Positions 25,554 through 32,242 of a stretch of 64,000 nucleotides of DNA are shown piece after piece. The stretch is from Bacteroides intestinalis (lineage in GTDB: Bacteria > Bacteroidota > Bacteroidia > Bacteroidales > Bacteroidaceae). A model generated the notes under the pieces. The model saw only the letters and a list, made by a program, of their open reading frames with translations. It was not told the origin of the DNA and ran no database searches. The stretch is from positions 62,001 through 126,000 of the forward strand of contig NZ_QRZF01000014.1 in the NCBI RefSeq assembly GCF_003464595.1, given 5' to 3'. Both the position numbers and the translations under genes were made by a program. The first letter of the stretch is position 1. Each line of letters starts with the position of its first letter.

Positions 25554-25585
25554 TTTGGAGATTATGTGAATAAGCGGTATCTTTG
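25554..25585 (+). promoter_or_regulatory. Full promoter TTTG-N20-TATCTTTG directly at the start codon
   Basis: TTTG at 25554-25557 and TATCTTTG at 25578-25585 have the ideal 20-nt spacing. The ATG at 25590 is only four bases further on (TTCC), so the transcript should start at about the A of the ATG. No later Met fits the protein family, so a leaderless message is predicted. Confidence 0.72.
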
Positions 25586-25589
25586 TTCC

Positions 25590-26381
25590 ATGAAAAAATT
25601 AGTTATTGTCGGATGTGGACGACTCGCCGGAATAGTTTCGGATGCAGTTGTCAATGGCTTGTTGCCTGATTATGATTTGATTGGAGTATATTCGCGCACT
25701 GCTGAAAAAGCAGAACGCATCGTTACTAAAATGCAGCAACATGGAAAATCTTGTGTGGCATGCGCTACACCGGAAAGTTTACTGGCACTGAAACCTGATT
25801 ATCTCGTAGAGGCCGCCTCTCCTGCTGCCATGAAAGAGATTGCTTTGCCTGCTTTAAAAAACGGCATTTCAATCGTTACCCTGTCCATCGGAGCTTTGGC
25901 AGATAACACTTTCTATAAAGAAGTAATGGAAACCGCCCAGGCAAACGGTACTCGCGTATACATCGTTTCCGGTGCTACCGGAGGATTCGACGTTCTGCGG
26001 ACAGCCTCTCTGATGGGAAATGCAAAAGCAAAATTCTTCAATGAAAAAGGGCCCAATGCCCTGAAAGGAACAGCGGTATATGATGAATCTTTGCAAACTG
26101 AACAGCGTGTCGTCTTCTCAGGAAATGCGACCGAAGCCATAGCTATGTTCCCTACTAAAGTCAATGTAGCTGTTGCCGCTTCATTGGCATCTGTCGGTCC
26201 GGAAAATATGGAAATGTCCATGCAGTCTACTCCCGGATTCACGGGGGATACCCAAAGGGTGGAAATAAAAAATGATCAGGTTCATGCTGTAATAGATGTG
26301 TACAGCGCCACAGCAGAAATAGCAGGGTGGTCTGTAGTAAACACCCTGCTTAATATTACATCACCGATTGTATTTTTCTGA
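25590..26381 (+). CDS. Aspartate dehydrogenase-like protein (NadX/DUF108 family)
   Basis: Protein of 263 residues. The N-terminal Rossmann fold has VIVGCGRLAGIV, and the DUF108-type C-terminal domain follows VSGATGGFDVLR (family form SGAxGGLD). Known members oxidise L-aspartate to iminoaspartate for NAD synthesis, in place of NadB. The later motif FPTKVNVAVAASLASVGPE agrees with the family. Partner genes nadA and nadC are not in view. The promoter arrangement predicts a leaderless transcript. Confidence 0.82.
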   Translation: MKKLVIVGCGRLAGIVSDAVVNGLLPDYDLIGVYSRTAEKAERIVTKMQQHGKSCVACATPESLLALKPDYLVEAASPAAMKEIALPALKNGISIVTLSIGALADNTFYKEVMETAQANGTRVYIVSGATGGFDVLRTASLMGNAKAKFFNEKGPNALKGTAVYDESLQTEQRVVFSGNATEAIAMFPTKVNVAVAASLASVGPENMEMSMQSTPGFTGDTQRVEIKNDQVHAVIDVYSATAEIAGWSVVNTLLNITSPIVFF

Positions 26382-26386
26382 TTCTA

Positions 26387-27271
26387 TTATCGGTTAAATT
26401 CTTCTATATTGGCCAGTACTTTCTCGCTCAGGCGGTCAAACGCCTGGCGTGTACGGCCTGTAGAAACCTGCATACAACGTACATGAGGATGATTCAGAAG
26501 ATGCTCTCCTCCTAATGCTCCCACCGTATCACAAAAACACAGATTATCACCTTCCAACCATTTGGTAAATGCAACTTCATCCCATGCCGGAGACAATCCG
26601 GTATTAAACATTATTTTCTTATTTCCGAGTTGCTCAAATTCTGCCTCATGTAGAAGAACTGTATTCTTATTAAGACAACAGAAAATGACTTCATTTTGGG
26701 CAAGAAGTTCACTCAATGATAAGAAGCGATACCCTTTGGCTCTCGCATCCTGTTTTTCACTACGACCGAAATAAGAAATATCCGCCCCGAAGAATTTCAG
26801 TGCATCTGCAATCATACCGCCGGATTTACCCAAGCCGACGATGCCTACTTTCAGTCCGGTGATCTCCCGGGGCATATCCTCCCAAGGATCTTGTCCAAAT
26901 CCATGCAGGCAACGTACCAATTCACTGACTACATATTCCACTACACCTTCATCACCATAATCCCGGATACCGGTTACAGTGATACCCCGCTCATTCGCAT
27001 AACGAATGTCTACATTAGCACTTTCGGGAGAATACAATGAACAACACATACCGATATACTTAATATCGGGACACTTCTCCAGTACGGCACGGTTTATCTG
27101 GGAAGTATAACTCAGAAGCACGGCATCGGCATCTCCGATACGAGCTACTATTTCATCATCCCCTGCCGGTACATCAGGATACATAACGACTTCATCTGCA
27201 TAGGAGTGCAGTGCTTTTTCTGCTGATGGAATCAGACTTACAGGCTCTATTGCTACAAGTTTACGAAACAT
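26387..27271 (-). CDS. D-isomer 2-hydroxyacid dehydrogenase-like protein with altered active site
   Basis: Protein of 294 residues with the two-domain fold of this family. The NAD-binding loop VGIVGLGKSGGMIAD is intact, and the family's early block ISYTSQINRAVLEKCPDIKYIGM-like pattern is present. The catalytic region is unusual: the usual NTARG stretch reads NTGLSP, so the substrate-binding arginine is missing. The late His region reads HPHVRCMQVSTGRTRQAF. It may have a changed substrate or have lost dehydrogenase activity. The start at 27271 leaves a -7-like TAACTTCG at 27293-27300. Confidence 0.75.
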   Translation of the reverse strand: MFRKLVAIEPVSLIPSAEKALHSYADEVVMYPDVPAGDDEIVARIGDADAVLLSYTSQINRAVLEKCPDIKYIGMCCSLYSPESANVDIRYANERGITVTGIRDYGDEGVVEYVVSELVRCLHGFGQDPWEDMPREITGLKVGIVGLGKSGGMIADALKFFGADISYFGRSEKQDARAKGYRFLSLSELLAQNEVIFCCLNKNTVLLHEAEFEQLGNKKIMFNTGLSPAWDEVAFTKWLEGDNLCFCDTVGALGGEHLLNHPHVRCMQVSTGRTRQAFDRLSEKVLANIEEFNR

Positions 27272-27297
27272 AGTTTTTAATTTTTGAAAGGGCGAAG

Positions 27298-27501
27298 TTA
27301 ACAAAAAGAGTTATATAAAACAAAAGAGCTGCCATCGATCATACGTGACAACTCTTTCTTACTATCTTTACGACAATACTTTTTCTTGTTTTTATGCGGA
27401 CGGTCTTTTGCAATCCAACGCCCACCATTGCGTTCCAACTCTATCAAGCGGTTCGCCTCTTTGAATGCCGACAGGGCATCCCTACGTTTTTTCGTTTTCA
27501 T
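27298..27501 (-). CDS. Small basic protein, hypothetical
   Basis: A frame of 67 residues starting MKTKKRRDALSAFKEANRLI, strongly basic, with a WIAKDRPHKNKKKY stretch and no hydrophobic segment. The last 20 codons run through a terminator-like hairpin (27318-27356), which is odd for a real C-terminus. It could be a genuine small nucleic-acid-binding type protein or a chance frame. I cannot assign a family. Confidence 0.45.
   Translation of the reverse strand: MKTKKRRDALSAFKEANRLIELERNGGRWIAKDRPHKNKKKYCRKDSKKELSRMIDGSSFVLYNSFC
27318..27356 (-). terminator. Hairpin with T-rich tail (first of a similar pair)
   Basis: AAGAGTTGTCA ... TGGCAGCTCTT on the minus strand followed by TTGTTTTA. Nearly the same arms occur at 27817-27851. 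It overlaps the end of the 67-residue frame. Confidence 0.6.
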
Positions 27502-27573
27502 TGTTCTACAACTTTATACATTACAAATAGCTAAAAGGCTAAGGTTTTGCAAAGGTAGCCAATTTTGTCGAAA

Positions 27574-27747
27574 CTATCCCCTGCTACCCAAACTATTCTT
27601 ATCCGGATTGATCTCGGAAACCATATTACGCACTTCTTTCTTATCAACTTTAGAATATAATCCCAATTGTCGTCCAGGTAATGTTTCCTCCGCATTCGTC
27701 TGTATCTTACTCTTTTCTTCAAGAGTCTTTTCTTCTTTTTTATCCAT
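27574..27747 (-). CDS. Small acidic/hydrophilic protein, hypothetical (57 residues)
   Basis: A frame from ATG at 27747 to TAG at 27574 encodes 57 residues beginning MDKKEEKTLEEKSKIQTNAE and ending in NSLGSRG. The composition is strongly hydrophilic and typical of a short soluble protein, unlike the competing frame on the same strand (27531-27812), which is rich in Arg, Ile and Trp and looks random. It lies just after the terminator of the membrane protein gene at 27884. No family is recognised. Confidence 0.5.
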   Translation of the reverse strand: MDKKEEKTLEEKSKIQTNAEETLPGRQLGLYSKVDKKEVRNMVSEINPDKNSLGSRG

Positions 27748-27816
27748 ATTGTTATCTGGTTTAGGTTAATTACTGAAATAGTAACAAACAGACAACCGCT
27801 AAGGTTCTCCATTATA

Positions 27817-27851
27817 GAAAAAAAGAGCTGTCAACAACTGTGACAACTCTT
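27817..27851 (-). terminator. Rho-independent terminator after the 133-residue membrane protein
   Basis: AAGAGTTGTCA at the right and TGACAGCTCTT at the left pair on the minus strand with a 7-nt loop, followed by a run of seven T. Confidence 0.82.
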
Positions 27852-27883
27852 ATATTTCTGAAAACTCCTTGAATGAAGCTCAA

Positions 27884-28285
27884 TTACTGCTTCTTACTAA
27901 GCTTTAACTCCGTAATGAAAGCAACGATAAGGCCGATACCACCGAATACCAGAACACAAGCTCCATAAACCATAGAAACCGTTTCCCTGTAAATGCGCCA
28001 GTCATTCATATTCTTATCCAGATAACCGGGGACCGAAGTTGTACAAATTACAAATCCGATCAATAACCCTAAGCCCATACCTGCTAACAGACAGCCAATC
28101 TTCAATGCTGAGAATGAGAAGTTACTGCAGAGCTTCGGCCCATAGGTAGTATCCGGGACAAATTTATCTCCCATTTTCTCAATGAGCAGCAAGCGCTCTT
28201 TCTTACATACAAACAGCTCAAACAATTTGTAAATACCTAATGTAATAATTGCCATGATTGTAGGCACCATAATAAAATCCATCAT
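27884..28285 (-). CDS. Two-to-three-span membrane protein, DUF6249-like
   Basis: Protein of 133 residues. Hydrophobic segments lie at about 5-24, 63-85 and 106-126, with a cytoplasmic-looking loop between the first two (KKERLLLIEKMGDKFVPD). This resembles the short DUF6249 proteins of Bacteroidota, which are often coded beside an ECF sigma factor. It is divergent from the sigma factor gene at 28428, with a structured 140-bp region between them. A role as partner of that sigma factor is a guess from position. Confidence 0.7.
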   Translation of the reverse strand: MMDFIMVPTIMAIITLGIYKLFELFVCKKERLLLIEKMGDKFVPDTTYGPKLCSNFSFSALKIGCLLAGMGLGLLIGFVICTTSVPGYLDKNMNDWRIYRETVSMVYGACVLVFGGIGLIVAFITELKLSKKQ

Positions 28286-28327
28286 ATTCGTTTCGTTTTA
28301 AATTAGTATTTTTGTTCCTTTGTACAC

Positions 28328-28420
28328 TTTAGACGCAGTGTTTTTTCTAAGGTTACACCTTTTATCGAAAAAAATATTTCTCACGAATCCTGTAACCTCT
28401 TATAGAGAGTTGCGTCTAAA
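28328..28420. promoter_or_regulatory. Nested inverted repeats before the ECF sigma factor gene
   Basis: Outer arms TTTAGACGCA (28328-28337) and TGCGTCTAAA (28411-28420) are perfect inverses. Inner arms AGGTTACA (28350-28357) and TGTAACCT (28391-28398) are also perfect inverses. Outer and inner arms are 12 nt apart on both sides, giving a symmetric 93-bp structure ending 7 nt before the ATG at 28428. Suggested role: operator or leader structure for autoregulation. Confidence 0.65.
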
Positions 28421-28427
28421 AGATAAA

Positions 28428-28976
28428 ATGGAGAACAACGAAATTCATATTATCGAACGCATACTGAAAGGGGAAACAGCTCTATACGAATACTTCCTGA
28501 ATCAACACGGCCAACAGGTGTTTTCCCTGGTTGCCCGCATTATTTGCAATCAGGAAGATGCCGAAGAGTTGACGCAGGATGTTTTTCTGAAAGCATTCCA
28601 GAACCTCTCCTCTTTTAAAGCCACAAGTTCATTCTCTACGTGGCTTTATTCTATTGCCTATAATACGGCTATTTCTGCAGTTCGTAAAAAGAAATTCGAT
28701 ACCTTTGCCATGGACGATACATTGCTTGCCAACATCTCCGAACAACAAGTAGATGAAACGCTCAATGATGAAAGCGAGGAAATGATTATCAAATTAAATA
28801 GTGCCATAGAAAAGCTGAACTCCGACGAACGGGCTTTAATTACCTTATTCTACTACGAAGAAAAGACATTGAATGAAATTGCCCTGATATTGGGCCTGAC
28901 AGAAAGCAATGCGAAAGTAAAATTGCATCGCGTACGCAAAAAGATATATGTACTCATAAAACAAGAGGAAGTATGA
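28428..28976 (+). CDS. ECF-type RNA polymerase sigma factor
   Basis: Sigma-70 family factor of 182 residues. Region 2 is seen in VFSLVARIICNQEDAEELTQDVFLKAF and TSSFSTWLYSIAYNTAISAVRKKK; region 4 in ALITLFYYEEKTLNEIALILGLTESNAKVKLHRVRKKI. The two are joined by an acidic linker. The start at 28428 is the first Met after the nested inverted repeats; a longer frame exists but lacks homology. The gene overlaps the next (ATGA), which encodes a likely membrane anti-sigma partner. Confidence 0.93.
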   Translation: MENNEIHIIERILKGETALYEYFLNQHGQQVFSLVARIICNQEDAEELTQDVFLKAFQNLSSFKATSSFSTWLYSIAYNTAISAVRKKKFDTFAMDDTLLANISEQQVDETLNDESEEMIIKLNSAIEKLNSDERALITLFYYEEKTLNEIALILGLTESNAKVKLHRVRKKIYVLIKQEEV

Positions 28977-29344
28977 ACGAGGAACAAAAAGATAAAGGAC
29001 TAAAAAGAGCCATAAAAGAAGAAAACGGATTTCGTTTACCTTCCAATTTTGCCTATCGCACCATGCGGAAGGTGGAAGAAGCCATACGCTTACGCGAAAA
29101 GAAGTCGGAACGAAGAACTTTATTTGCCACAATAACAGCCTCTATATTCTTAATAGGATGCTGTATTGCCGGACTTGTCATCTATTTCGGCGATACAATC
29201 AGAGAAGCTTTCACCCGAACTGAAATGGTGGAAACTGAACAGATTCAGATTCCCTCATTCTGCTTACTGATATTCATTGCAATTCCTCTGTTCGTATTAT
29301 TTGATCGCTGGATGAGAAAAAGATATTATAAACACCATTCGTAA
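28973..29344 (+). CDS. Putative membrane anti-sigma partner
   Basis: Protein of 123 residues with a charged N-terminal half (LKRAIKEENGFRLPSNFAYRTMRKVEEAIRL) and two membrane segments (about 46-70 and 88-106). Its start overlaps the sigma factor stop in an ATGA junction, the usual layout for a sigma/anti-sigma pair. No zinc-binding anti-sigma motif (HxxxCxxC) is seen, so the role rests on context. A terminator follows. Confidence 0.7.
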   Translation: MNEEQKDKGLKRAIKEENGFRLPSNFAYRTMRKVEEAIRLREKKSERRTLFATITASIFLIGCCIAGLVIYFGDTIREAFTRTEMVETEQIQIPSFCLLIFIAIPLFVLFDRWMRKRYYKHHS

Positions 29345-29350
29345 AGAAAA

Positions 29351-29393
29351 AGCGAGGATATCCGTTGTAGGAACATCCCCGCTTTATTTTTTT
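29351..29393. terminator. Bidirectional terminator
   Basis: AGCGAGGAT (29351-29359) pairs with ATCCCCGCT (29375-29383) with one mismatch, followed by TTATTTTTTTATT on the plus strand. It lies between convergent genes. Confidence 0.75.
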
Positions 29394-29402
29394 ATTCAGT
29401 TC

Positions 29403-30650
29403 TTAGTCCAGTTTATGGATAACCAAACCCGAACGCAGTTTCGGTTCAAACCACGTTGTCTTAGGCGGCATGATGTTGCCTGTATCTGCAATATCCATCA
29501 ACTGCTTCATGCTGACAGGATAAAGTGCTAAAGCAACTTTCATTTCTCCACTATCCACACGTTTTTTCAACTCACCTAAACCGCGGATACCACCAACAAA
29601 ATCAATACGTTTGTCAGAGCGCAGATCCTTGATGCCAAGGATTTCATTCAAAATGAGATTAGAAGAAATGGTAACATCCAGTACACCAATCGGATCATTA
29701 TCATTGTAAGTACCCGGTTTAGCAGTCAGACTGTACCATGTACCATCCAGATAAAGAGAGAAGTTATGCAGACCAGCAGGTTTATAGATTTCAGCACCTT
29801 TCTCTTCAACTGTGAAGTTCTTACTGACAGCTGTCAGGAACTGTTCCGGAGTCAGGCCATTCAGATCTTTGACAACACGGTTATAGTCGATAATCGTTAA
29901 TTGATTAGCCGGGAAACAAACAGCCATAAAGTAATTGTACTCTTCATTTCCAGTATGATTGGAGTTCTGTTTAGCTTTCTCTGCTCCTACTAATGCTGCT
30001 GCAGCACTACGGTGGTGTCCGTCGGCAATATAAAGAGCAGGCATTTTAGCAAATTCTCTGGTGATAGCCTCAATATCTTCCTGTTTATCAATAATCCAGA
30101 AAGTATGTCCGAATCCATCTCCGGGAGCGATAAAGTCATATACCGGTTTTCCGGCAGTATAGTGAGCGATAATAGTATCCAGTGTAGCATTATCAGGATA
30201 AGCAAAGAATACAGGCTCAATATTGGCATTGTTCACACGGACATGCTTCATTCGGTCTTCTTCCTTATCACGACGGGTCAACTCATGTTTCTTAATGACA
30301 CCATTCATGTAGTCGGGAACATAAGCACCTACTACCAATCCATATTGCGTCTTTCCATTCATGGTCTGCGCATAGACGTAATAGTTTTCTTTATCATCCT
30401 GAATCAACCAGCCTTTGTCCTGAAACATCTGGAAGTTTTCAGCAGCTTTCTGATAGACACACTCATCGTGTTCGTCAGTACCTACCGGAAAATCTATTTC
30501 GGGTTTAATAATATGATACAAGGATTTTTCGTTTCCTTTCGCCTCTTCACGCGCTTCTGCAGAGTTCAGCACATCATACGGGCGGGAAGCAACTTGTTCC
30601 ACCAGGTCCTGTGGAGGACGGATACCTTTAAAAGGTTTAATTATAGCCAT
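29403..30650 (-). CDS. DUF1015 family protein
   Basis: Protein of 415 residues. It starts with the typical MAIIKPFKGIRPPQDLVEQVASRPYDVLN and has LYIADGHHRSAAAALVG, GNEEYNYFMAVCFPANQL and the closing KTTWFEPKLRSGLVIHKL of the DUF1015 family. In Bacteroidota this gene is found after serC and serA, as here, and a role near serine metabolism is likely, but the reaction is unknown. It is the last gene of the minus-strand ser operon. Confidence 0.9.
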   Translation of the reverse strand: MAIIKPFKGIRPPQDLVEQVASRPYDVLNSAEAREEAKGNEKSLYHIIKPEIDFPVGTDEHDECVYQKAAENFQMFQDKGWLIQDDKENYYVYAQTMNGKTQYGLVVGAYVPDYMNGVIKKHELTRRDKEEDRMKHVRVNNANIEPVFFAYPDNATLDTIIAHYTAGKPVYDFIAPGDGFGHTFWIIDKQEDIEAITREFAKMPALYIADGHHRSAAAALVGAEKAKQNSNHTGNEEYNYFMAVCFPANQLTIIDYNRVVKDLNGLTPEQFLTAVSKNFTVEEKGAEIYKPAGLHNFSLYLDGTWYSLTAKPGTYNDNDPIGVLDVTISSNLILNEILGIKDLRSDKRIDFVGGIRGLGELKKRVDSGEMKVALALYPVSMKQLMDIADTGNIMPPKTTWFEPKLRSGLVIHKLD

Positions 30651-30674
30651 AAGTCAAGGTGTGTTTTTAATGGA

Positions 30675-30869
30675 TTATTGAGATTTCTTTTTCATGAAAT
30701 GCACTATCAAATAGATTGCACTACCTAATATCAATACAACAGATACGCCCTCGCAAAAGCCGAGGGCGAAATCTGAAAGTTCTTTTCTGAATATGCTGCT
30801 TAGTGCAAAAACACCAGCACCTATCGTCAGATAGACAACTGCAAATTTATAGGCAGTTTTACTATTCAT
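30675..30869 (-). CDS. Small two-span membrane protein
   Basis: Protein of 64 residues with hydrophobic segments at about 8-25 and 36-58, a short charged loop between (RKELSD) and a basic end (HFMKKKSQ). It sits 2 nt after serA and 24 nt before the DUF1015 gene in the ser operon. Function unknown; the close spacing supports it as a real gene. Confidence 0.75.
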   Translation of the reverse strand: MNSKTAYKFAVVYLTIGAGVFALSSIFRKELSDFALGFCEGVSVVLILGSAIYLIVHFMKKKSQ

Positions 30870-30871
30870 TC

Positions 30872-31795
30872 TTATTTCTTATTTACGCGGAATTTCTCGC
30901 AACCATCTTTCAGGAAGCCAACAATCTGCTGTGCAGCAGCAATACCGGCATTGATATTAGCTTCAGCAGTCTGTGCACCCATCTTCTTCGGTGTAGAGAA
31001 GTAGCGTCCGGCAAACTTGGCAGCAAATGTTTCATGAGCTGCAGGCATAATATCCGTCATGTATTTCAAGTCACCACGTTCTTCCATCAACTGGATCAGC
31101 TCTGCTTCATTGATAACCTCTTTACGGGCAGTATTTACCAATACACCATTCTTCGGCATCTTGTTTACCAGAGCATAGTTGATAGAGTTCTTTGTTTCAG
31201 CGGTAGCCGGAATATGCAATGAAACTACATTGCAAGTAGAATAAAGCTCATCAGCAGAGTCAACAGCTGTCACACCATCTTTTTCAATTACTTCTTTCGG
31301 GCAGAAAGCATCGAAAGCGTAGATTTCCATTCCGAAACCTTTAGCAATACGGGCTACATTACGACCTACATTACCATATGCATGGATACCCAGTTTCTTA
31401 CCTTTCAGTTCCGTACCGGAAGTACCATTATACATATTACGGACAGCCATCACCATCATACCGAAAGCAAGTTCGGCTACGGCATTTGAGTTCTGTCCCG
31501 GAGTGTTCATTACGCATACACCATGAGCAGTGGCTGCGTCCAGGTCTACATTATCGTAACCTGCACCTGCACGTACCACAATCTTCAGTTCTTTAGCTGC
31601 ATCCAACACCTCAGCATCTATGATGTCACTACGGATAATGATAGCATTGGCATCTTTCACAGCATCCAGTAACTGTGCTTTCTCTGTATATTTCTCCAGC
31701 AAAGCAAGTTCATAACCTGCTGCTTCAATTTCTTTGCGAATACCGTCTACAGCTACTTTAGCAAACGGTTTGTCTGTTGCAATTAATACTTTCAT
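30872..31795 (-). CDS. serA: D-3-phosphoglycerate dehydrogenase, lysine-type active site
   Basis: First enzyme of serine synthesis, 307 residues, without the regulatory ACT domain of longer SerA proteins. The NAD-binding loop is GIHAYGNVGRNVARI, and the catalytic arginine is in VNTARKEVINE. The usual active-site His (TPHxGAxT) reads STPKKMGAQTAEAN, so a lysine takes its place. This matches the 'type IIIK' class described for Bacteroides-like and Entamoeba enzymes. The next enzyme, serC, is two genes upstream, separated by the four-helix-bundle gene. The arm of a repeat element covers the sequence just before its start. Confidence 0.92.
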   Translation of the reverse strand: MKVLIATDKPFAKVAVDGIRKEIEAAGYELALLEKYTEKAQLLDAVKDANAIIIRSDIIDAEVLDAAKELKIVVRAGAGYDNVDLDAATAHGVCVMNTPGQNSNAVAELAFGMMVMAVRNMYNGTSGTELKGKKLGIHAYGNVGRNVARIAKGFGMEIYAFDAFCPKEVIEKDGVTAVDSADELYSTCNVVSLHIPATAETKNSINYALVNKMPKNGVLVNTARKEVINEAELIQLMEERGDLKYMTDIMPAAHETFAAKFAGRYFSTPKKMGAQTAEANINAGIAAAQQIVGFLKDGCEKFRVNKK

Positions 31796-31803
31796 GTAAT
31801 TTA

Positions 31804-31826
31804 ATTATGAATTATAAATTATGAAT
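31804..31826. repeat. Left AT-rich arm flanking the four-helix-bundle gene
   Basis: Twenty-three bases made of ATTATGA words; inverse of 32214-32236 with 22 of 23 matches. It contains the stop codon and last codons (IHNS) of the four-helix-bundle gene and lies 9 nt upstream of the serA ATG. Its sequence is also found in the arm of hairpin B near 7527. Confidence 0.8.
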
Positions 31827-32181
31827 TATGAATTGAGGCTTTGGCGGTGATAACGATAGAGCGCAATAATTTTATGAGTTCTATACAATCGGCAGACATT
31901 GACTCAAATTCATGTGGTTTCAAAAATTCAGTCTCATTCAAGAGTTCTAACCAATACATAGTCTCATCAGCTTCCTTCTGTGCTATGCCTAATTTATGAA
32001 CAAAGTCTGATTTTGATTCCTCATTCAGAGCTTCTCGAACATTGGCACCAATAGAAGTACCCGAACGAAGCATCTGCTTACTCAAAACATATTCTTTATG
32101 TTCGTTATTTAAATATTTATATAGCTTTATGATGCGAACTGCAAATAAGAAACTTTTCTGCTTAATGATATTATCTTTCAT
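31819..32181 (-). CDS. Four-helix-bundle protein (S23/23S rRNA IVS family)
   Basis: Protein of 120 residues, mostly helical. The family block LSKQMLRSGTSIGANVREA, then SKSDFVHKLGIAQKEADETMYWLELL, identifies it with the 'four helix bundle' proteins (PF05635, TIGR02436), first met in intervening sequences of 23S rRNA genes and related to the Avd accessory protein of diversity-generating retroelements. It stands between serC and serA, genes normally adjacent. Its last residues are encoded by an AT-rich repeat arm, and an inverse copy of that arm lies upstream, so the gene looks like an inserted unit. Molecular function unknown. Confidence 0.9.
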   Translation of the reverse strand: MKDNIIKQKSFLFAVRIIKLYKYLNNEHKEYVLSKQMLRSGTSIGANVREALNEESKSDFVHKLGIAQKEADETMYWLELLNETEFLKPHEFESMSADCIELIKLLRSIVITAKASIHNS

Positions 32182-32191
32182 ATATAAAAGA

Positions 32192-32217
32192 GAATGGTCC
32201 GATAATACGAACCATTC
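32192..32217 (-). terminator. Hairpin between serC and the four-helix-bundle gene
   Basis: GAATGGTTCG and CGGACCATTC pair on the minus strand with one imperfect position and a 6-nt loop. It may limit read-through from serC into the inserted gene, or act as an attenuator; the following TCTTTTATA is only weakly T-rich. Confidence 0.5.
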
Positions 32218-32236
32218 ATCATTTATAATTCATAAT
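32214..32236. repeat. Right AT-rich arm flanking the four-helix-bundle gene
   Basis: ATTCATCATTTATAATTC plus five more bases; inverse of the arm at 31804-31826 with one mismatch. It ends 7 nt before the serC stop codon region (32243-32245). Confidence 0.8.
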
Positions 32237-32242
32237 TCATCA

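Noticed and set aside
27531..27812. Minus-strand frame of 93 codons
   Set aside because: Composition (Arg, Ile, Trp rich) looks random, it crosses the terminator of the upstream gene, and a better frame of 57 codons is in the same place.
31819..32181. Four-helix-bundle gene as the Avd part of a diversity-generating retroelement
   Set aside because: No reverse transcriptase gene and no template/variable repeat pair are nearby.
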